Shown one piece after another: positions 58,632 through 64,000 of a stretch of 64,000 bases of DNA. The number at the start of each line of letters is the position of its first letter. Within the stretch, counting starts at the first letter, position 1. Origin of the DNA: Alentia gelatinosa (lineage: Eukaryota; Annelida; Polychaeta; Phyllodocida; Polynoidae). A program made the position numbers and the translations under genes. The notes under the pieces were generated by a model. That model worked only from the letters and a program-made list of their open reading frames with translations, had not been told where the DNA came from and made no database searches. The stretch lies in NCBI GenBank assembly GCA_950022655.1, contig OX465583.1, positions 8,987,779 through 9,051,778 of the forward strand. The letters run 5' to 3'.

Positions 58632-60480
58632 CGCAACACCCCACATGACAACAACACCGCGTGCCGAGCACGTGGGGGACTCACAGCCACAGAAAACCCC
58701 GCCCCCCGAGGAATACACTCCCGTGTATAGGGGCGACGGCGGGGGTTCGGACCAATTGCCTCGGCAATTGCCCCGGGAGGACGGCAACGATAATCTACGA
58801 ATCAACTTCGCTGCCGTTAGGGAGTTCTGCGAAACCGGAATCCCCTCTCCCGGAGTCCGGACCGACCCTGGCACGTTCGCCGGACACAGGCGGGCCCACT
58901 GGCCCCACTTCTCCGCCCCCGGGCCGCCGGGACACACCCACATATGCGACCGGGTGCGGCGCACGGGGATGCCCAACGCCCTCGGGGCCCGTATCGAGAT
59001 CCCCACTGATCTCAACATCCCAGTCTGGATCCGGTACCTCTCGGGCATCCCAGGAAAGGAGGAGCTGATCGATTTCGTTAGGTTCGGGTTCCCTCTGGGG
59101 TACGCCGGCCTGGATACCGACACACGGGGCATGCCCAACCACCCCAGTGCCACGGGATACCCGGACCAGATAGCGAAATTCATTGACAAGGAGAAGGGGC
59201 ATTCCAACCTCATGGGTCCATTCGAGGACCCCCCCTTCCTCCCGTGGTGCCACGTGTCGCCGTTAATGACACGCGAGAAGAGGGGTACGTCTGATCGCCG
59301 CGTTATTACGGATATGACGTATCCCAAGGAATCCAGCATTAACAGCTATATCGTCAAAAACTCTGTCTACGGTGAAGAGAGAGAACATGGCCTCCCGACC
59401 GTTGACGGCTTCGTCGGTCGCCTGGTGGCCTCGGGGCCGGGGAGCTATATGTCCACCATCGATATCGCCCAGGCATACAAGAACTTCCGGTGCGACCCCC
59501 TCGACTGGCCCCTGCTCTGTTTCGCGTGGGAGGAGGGGTACTACTGTGATACGGCCATGCCGTTTGGTGCCCGCGCCTCCTCCTACCACATGCAGTGTGT
59601 AGCAGATGCCATGGTCAAAATTCTCGGCCAGAAGGGGGTCAATGCCGCGATGTACCTGGACGACCTTATCATCCTCTCCCCTTGTCGGCCGCCGACTTCG
59701 AGACAGCGCGGGCACTTTTCAAGGAATTAGGCCTCCCCGAGGCCAGGGAAAAGGCCCAGCCCCCGAGCCGGGTTGTGACATGGCTCGGCATAGTCATAAA
59801 CTCCGTGGATATGTCCCTCAGTATCCCCCGGGACAAGCTACAAGACGTGTGGGAGCACGTACGGGCCGTCTCCTCCAAACGATCGCTGACGAAACGACAG
59901 CTCCAGTCGGTCCTCGGTCGGGTCCTCCATGTCGCCAAGTGTATATGGCCGGCCCGACCGTTCGTCAGCAAACTGCTCGAGGCCCCCACGGGGCATGGCC
60001 GGTTACTACATGAACATCAACTCGGAGATGCGGCAGGACCTCCAATGGTTCCTGCGGTTCGCCGAGGGATGGAACGGCCATGCCCTGATACCTTGAGGGC
60101 CTCCCACCAAGTGCATTATAGTGGACGCGTGCCTGAGCGGAATAGGGGGCACGGACGGCAGGTACTTCTACTCCGGGAAAGTCTGCCCCCTGGAGGACCC
60201 CGTGAACTGCATCGCCGAGCTCAAGGCCCTCAACACGATTTATGCCATGTGCACCTTCCTCACGGATCGCGACCGTGGGACACGTGTGGAAGTGTATTGC
60301 GATAACATGGGGACCGTCCAGGCACTCAGGTCGGGGCGTGCCAGGAACCCCGTCCTGGCCGAGTGTGCCTGTCAGGCCTGGACGGTCCAAGCCAGACTCC
60401 AGGTGGATTTTGTGTACACACACATCCCGGGGGCACTTAACACCGTAGCAGATGCCCTCAGCCGAGCCCACCTGACCTCG
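58441..60480 (+). pseudogene. Reverse transcriptase and RNase H of element 2, frame broken
   Basis: The ATG at 58,441 overlaps gag. The RT fingers (HVSPLMTREKRGTSDRRVIT), motif A (STIDIAQAYKNF), motif B (PFGARASSYHM) and motif C YLDD (59,653-59,664) lie in one frame to 59,730. The thumb (TWLGIVINS, SLTKRQLQSVLGRVLHVAK) is in the -1 frame from about 59,685. The frame returns at about 60,000 (YYMNINSEMRQDLQWF), meets a stop at 60,094-60,096 and continues as RNase H. That RNase H keeps all four acids: VDACLSG, AELKAL, YCDNMG and HIPGALNTVADALSRA. Element 1 lacks two of these, so the loss there is not a feature of the whole group. Confidence 0.85.
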
Positions 60481-60526
60481 AGAGACTATGCCACGGCCGT
60501 GAATTTTATGAATTTTCACTCTGTCG

Positions 60527-61417
60527 TTGAAGTTATTCCCTGCACTCATGCTTCTTTCTACCCTGTTCTACGTCTCGCCTGCAGATCCGGCGCTACGATC
60601 ACTCCAGACGAGGGCATCTGCGCGGCAATGCGAGGCGCGTGCCCCCGGAACGGTCGCGAACCAGCGGAGTGCCGTCGCGACCTACCTAGCCTTCTGCCGG
60701 AGGATGGGGGCGGACCCCCAGAGACCCACCGTGTGCTTTACCATGGCGTACCTAGAGTACGTTGCGGGCCACGCCCCCTCCCCTGCGACGGTCGCGAACC
60801 AGTTGTCGCACGTGCGGTCGCACCTCCGGCTGACGGGCGGCGATGTCGTGGCGACGGAGGACTTCCTGGTTCACGGTTCTGATCATCTTCTTTGCCGCGC
60901 TGCGGCAAAGCGAAGTTGCACCACCATCTGCGACAAAGTACGACCCGGCGCGACACCTGTCACGCCGAGACGTGGTCGTCATGCCTACTCAAGCATCGAT
61001 ACGGGTCAAAGCCACGAAAAACATGCAGAAGGCGGGGGAGGAAAAGACAGTGGTGATACAAGCATCCCCCGAACCGTCTTTGTGCCTGGTGCGCGCGATC
61101 AGGATGATGCTCGCGGCCGCCCCTACGGCCGACCCTACGGCTCTATTCCTCAGCCTAGCGAATGGAGAAATACTCACTACGAGAACCCTGTCGAAGGAAT
61201 GGAAGTCCCCCTCCAGGCAACAAACCAGCCCCCTACCTACACCCTACACAGCCTCGGCAAGGCTGCCGCGACGCAGGCATTCCGGGCCGGTATGCCAGAA
61301 CTCCCCATCCAGCGGTACGGGGGCTGGAAGTCGAATGCCCACCGGACCTACATCAAAGACACTGATGCCCAGGCTGTAAACCAGGCTTTGATTAGGTCCC
61401 TCAATAACAATTCTTAA
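60527..61417 (+). pseudogene. Tyrosine recombinase of element 2, frame broken twice
   Basis: The N-terminal domain (GTVANQRSAVATYLAFCRRM ... SHVRSHLRLTGG) lies in one frame to about 60,865. The next frame, about 60,870-61,195, carries FFAALRQSEVAPPS with the first catalytic arginine. The original frame then resumes with HSLGKAAATQAFRAG (H box), GGWKSNAHRTYIKD with the tyrosine codon at 61,349-61,351, and the stop at 61,415-61,417. The H-S-L-G-K box has G-K where H-x-x-R normally has its second arginine, which may be a substitution. Confidence 0.8.
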
Positions 61418-61455
61418 TAATTTCTTCCCACCCCCCTCTCCTTATATTGGCTCTT

Positions 61456-61719
61456 GGCTATTTCATTATAATATACAATTACCTACGTATTTTTCATACT
61501 ACTGTATTGTATATCATATTTTATACTTATATTAATTGACCTTTATTCTACATGTCAATTACCATTATGTAATATTACTTACCTTCATATTCATATTACA
61601 TATTAATATGATCGTCCAGTAAGGTTGACATAATATTTTATCAATTCTATTATCATAAAATTCAATAAAATTTTATACTCCCAGCTGCTTCTCTACTTTC
61701 ATCTGGGGATAGGGTAATG
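61456..61719 (+). repeat. Element 2 split repeat B1
   Basis: GGCTATTTCATTATAATATA ... GGGATAGGGTAATG, 264 bp, about 98% identical to B2 apart from a 3-bp difference in CAGCTGCTT/CAGCTACTGCTT. Confidence 0.9.
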
Positions 61720-61913
61720 GTATACCCATGGGCTTTGCTCAGGGGTAATCATTGCCTCCCAGGTGTCCCCCTCTACCGCGCCTCACGGGCGCCCCTCCTG
61801 CCCCCTCGCGGCTTTCTCACCTACCACGCGGTCACGTGGTACAGCCCGGTCCGGACCCCGGATTCACTTCTTCTCCACCCATCCTGCAGTACACACGTAC
61901 TCCAGTACTTTTT
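61720..61913 (+). repeat. Element 2 split repeat A2
   Basis: Joined to B1 without a gap (GGGTAATG|GTATACCC). 194 bp. Confidence 0.9.
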
Positions 61914-61961
61914 CGTCCCACCCACCCTCACCTATTCGCCTCTTTCTTCCGACTCACGTAG

Positions 61962-62228
61962 GGCTATTTCATTATAATATACAATTACCTACGTATTTTT
62001 CATACTACTGTATTGTATATCATATTTTATACTTATATTAATTGACCTTTATTCTACATGTCAATTACCATTATGTAATATTACTTACCTTCATATTCAT
62101 ATTACATATTAATATGATCGTCCAGTAAGGTCGACATAATATTTTATCAATTCTATTATCATAAAATTTAATACAATTTTATACTCCCAGCTACTGCTTC
62201 TCTACTTTCATCCGGGGATAGGGTAATG
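61962..62228 (+). repeat. Element 2 split repeat B2 (3' end)
   Basis: 267 bp ending GGGGATAGGGTAATG, which marks the right boundary of the element. The following ATACGCTGTAGTACAGG is unrelated host sequence. Confidence 0.9.
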
Positions 62229-62642
62229 ATACGCTGTAGTACAGGTCTTTTTTGAAGTTCATATAAAGTAAACAAAGGTATACAGACAAAAAATACAGAA
62301 ATACAAATGGGCTCAGACAATCTAGGTACATCGGCATACTCCAATATCAGGAAAACAAAAAAAGTGAAAGGGAGTAGAGATACATGAAGATGGTATCCCA
62401 CTAAGCCTGTCTTATGGAATATATGGTTATCAGGGTACCAAACTCTGCAATTTTCTTTTCTGTATCAATTTGAACTCATCATAACTATTTATGTTTTTGA
62501 TACTTGAGTGGTCTTCCAGACTAGCCTTCGCTGAAGCTGAGAATGAGAGATTGACTAAAGAAGTAGAGAAAAATTCTGCTAGACTATAGATAAGGTTCTC
62601 TCTATGCTAGTGTCACTAACTAAAAAAATGGAGATTGGGTAG

Positions 62643-63316
62643 GACTTTAGCGAGTCCCAAGAAGGAGGTTTTGAGCGGGAGAAGGAGGTAGAAGAGGAGA
62701 AAGCTTGTGACGATAGAGATAGAAAATTTATGTCAGTGTCCTGTGCATTTTACCCTTCCAGTCCAGCAGGAGTGGATGACCTGGGTGTCTGTGGGGGTTT
62801 GCTAGGTCATGGGGCACACCATAGAACTGCTTCTAGCAAAAGGAAAATTTCTAACAAGAGGAAAGTTGTTTTTAACCCTTTAAGGGCGGATGATGCCTTA
62901 AGGCATCACCCGGCCGGGGGCGGATGAAGCCTTAAGGCATCATTTGCTGGACATGTATGAAATTGTTTTTGAAAATGAAATATGTTAACAATAAACTTGA
63001 AATTTTTACAGAATGTAGGTGTGCCCTCATATTTTCGAATTCTAAATAATAGAAATAAAAATATTAAGGATAATAGATTACATCACATGATCAACCTTCG
63101 AATTTCAAATTCAGAGGATAATGCCCCCGTCCCCCAGAACTGTACATAGCCACTAGTAGCCGTCCCCAAGAGTGTAGGTCTGCCATAGGCGGCCGTCCTT
63201 AAAGGGTTAAAGAGAAATTGATTGAGACAGAGTATACTTCTCGTCTTTTCCTGCAGGATGGTCTGGTCTACTTATTTATCTTGTCATCTATTTATGCTGA
63301 CTTATTATATGATTGA
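62643..63316 (+). pseudogene. Unrecognised ORF interrupted by a piggyBac MITE
   Basis: A frame opens after TAG at 62,640-62,642 and runs through an acidic/basic region (FEREKEVEEEKACDDRDRKF) and a KRKISNKRK basic patch to the TTAA at 62,872. On the far side of the 331-bp MITE, the reading resumes in the same frame and stays open to TGA at 63,314-63,316. Upstream, 62,517-62,588 has another short coiled-coil-like frame (AEAENERLTKEVEKNSARL). It looks like an old gene or transposon ORF; the family is unknown. Confidence 0.4.
62876..63206. mobile_element. piggyBac-type MITE with TTAA duplication
   Basis: TTAA (62,872-62,875), then CCCTTTAAGGGCGG; right end CCGTCCTTAAAGGG, then TTAA (63,207-63,210). 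TIRs of about 14 bp match with one change. The left part has two copies of GGGCGGATGA, each followed by GCCTTAAGGCATCA, a perfect palindrome. Same class as 15,882-16,440. Confidence 0.88.
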
Positions 63317-63478
63317 CCTAAGTAAAATCAGATCTCTCTTAATAGGTTAATTACTAAGACGAACCTACATGTTCAACGCTGTAAGACATGTAGAGCCAAA
63401 ACCCCACCCAAAGCTCAGTCTCTCTGTCTGTCTAGCCTATATCATGACAAAAATGTTAAAATCCTGTGTATATATGTT

Positions 63479-63727
63479 TTGCAAGCATGTTGCAAGAAAA
63501 AAGGAGTAACATCAATGATGTATTACCGAGAGAACTGGGCGTGCATTGAAACCAGCTGTAAGGCTGAGCACGATCCCAGTATAAATGAAAATTTAAAAAA
63601 AAACACAAAAAAACAACTTCAGGTTTTCTTAAGCCCAGAATTCTTGACCGGAGGAGTCGAGCCTCGGATACTACATGCTGCCATTCAGAAGAAAGAAAAC
63701 GCAAGCGTACTTGTGTCTATCATTTGA
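63479..63727 (+). CDS. Orphan ORF, unrecognised
   Basis: 82 codons with several Cys and Lys residues (MMYYRENWACIETSCKAEHD). The start codon in this frame is TTG at the upstream edge, with an internal ATG. It overlaps a minus frame of the same length and follows the interrupted ORF above, so it may belong to the same degenerate element. Confidence 0.2.
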   Translation: MQACCKKKGVTSMMYYRENWACIETSCKAEHDPSINENLKKNTKKQLQVFLSPEFLTGGVEPRILHAAIQKKENASVLVSII

Positions 63728-63805
63728 TTTAGATCTTCACCTTCTGTCTGGTAAGACTATTAACAACGCCTCTATAGAGGCCGTGCTTAGTGCAAGTTCT
63801 AGTAT

Positions 63806-64000
63806 TTATCCTACCCCTAATATAAAATTCCATATGCTTAACATTGAATTTCCATATGCCACGCTGACTGGCATACGGAGTTTTATATGCCACTAGTGGC
63901 ATACAGAATTGTTATCACGTTATATTCCAAAATCGAGGAGACGGGGTAGGATAAAATCAAAACCTGATTTGTTTTAATCTTGGCCACCGCATGCCACTCC
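63806..64000 (-). mobile_element. Modular MITE (family F4), cut by the window end
   Basis: The module 63,806-63,954 (TTATCCTACCCCTAATATAA ... GGGGTAGGATAA) is followed by the first hairpin arm (TTGGCCACCGCATGCCACTC). It is inverted relative to, and closely matches, 14,585-14,876. Confidence 0.7.

Larger units (their letters stand above)
57148..62228 (+). mobile_element. Ngaro-like YR retrotransposon, element 2 (5,081 bp, degenerate)
   Basis: A1 (57,148-57,341), gag, RT/RNase H, YR, B1 (61,456-61,719), A2 (61,720-61,913), 48-bp spacer, B2 (61,962-62,228): the same architecture as element 1, in the opposite orientation. A1 and A2 are about 95% identical and B1 and B2 about 98%, so this insertion is older than element 1. 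Frames change at about 57,710, 59,685, 60,000, 60,870 and 61,195, and a stop lies at 60,094, so the copy cannot make intact Pol. The repeats share no obvious similarity with those of element 1, so they are two separate lineages. Confidence 0.88.

Noticed and set aside
57249..60549. Minus-strand ORFs of 77-335 codons over element 2
   Set aside because: They mirror the plus-strand gag/RT/YR, whose catalytic motifs (YLDD, RNase H acids, YR boxes) are clear.
60300..60560. DIRS- or PAT-type methyltransferase domain after RNase H
   Set aside because: RNase H passes into YR with almost no space, so the domain is absent, which favours Ngaro.
49273..62228. LTR retrotransposons or endogenous retroviruses
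   Set aside because: No protease, no DDE integrase and no simple long terminal repeats; a tyrosine recombinase and split A/B repeats are present instead.

Overview
This window is nuclear DNA from a metazoan, most likely an invertebrate. The evidence is spliced genes with GT/AG introns, a tRNA-derived SINE, piggyBac-type MITEs, microsatellites, TTAGGG-like telomeric sequence and two Ngaro-like tyrosine-recombinase (YR) retrotransposons. The repeat style (high density of short foldback elements, SINE tail, Ngaro elements) fits a lophotrochozoan such as a mollusc, but that is an inference; no species-diagnostic gene is present. Gene density is very low and almost every kilobase carries a repeat.

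Host genes. The clearest is a ZC2HC1-like (C2HC zinc finger) gene on the minus strand: one large coding exon at 21,082-22,712 with five zinc fingers, a splice acceptor in the 5' UTR and a splice donor at its apparent end, so the protein continues beyond what I can follow. A second gene, on the plus strand and made of exons too short for simple ORF calling, spans 35,671-43,500. It encodes an 80-residue protein with two copies of a YxKGHEGYKKxYGxP motif, in three coding exons plus a 3' UTR exon. Weaker candidates are a LYRM9-like first exon (28,014-28,079, minus), a terminal exon at 10,681-10,823 (plus) and several orphan ORFs.

Layout. 0.9-2.6 kb is a 64/65-bp alternating satellite. 2.7-20 kb is nested repeats: a SINE inside a foldback element, a 475-bp-unit array, a 1.7-kb inverted-repeat element, a piggyBac MITE with an expanded internal minisatellite, and a 30-bp minisatellite. 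20-22.8 kb holds a foldback and the ZC2HC1-like gene. 22.8-43 kb is foldback/MITE-rich DNA around the small gene. 43.9-45.7 kb is a 1-kb (GA)n tract and a second block of the 475-bp family. 48.4 kb has telomere-like repeats. 49.3-54.1 kb (minus) and 57.1-62.2 kb (plus) are the two Ngaro-like elements. Each shows the order gag - RT/RNase H - YR and the split direct repeats A1 ... B1-A2-B2. The first is young (about one difference per repeat pair); the second is older and has several frame breaks. Between them lie a fossil A2-B2 end of a relative and a 620-bp foldback packed with a 14-bp motif.

The most distinctive pattern is a superfamily of about 19 modular elements, roughly one per 3.5 kb. 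Each has a short module bounded by TTATCYYACCCC and GGGGTRRGATAA, placed beside a long hairpin. The hairpin arms differ between families, but the turn carries the same core, GAGGCGAAGCCGAGTGA or its complement. I know of no description of this arrangement.
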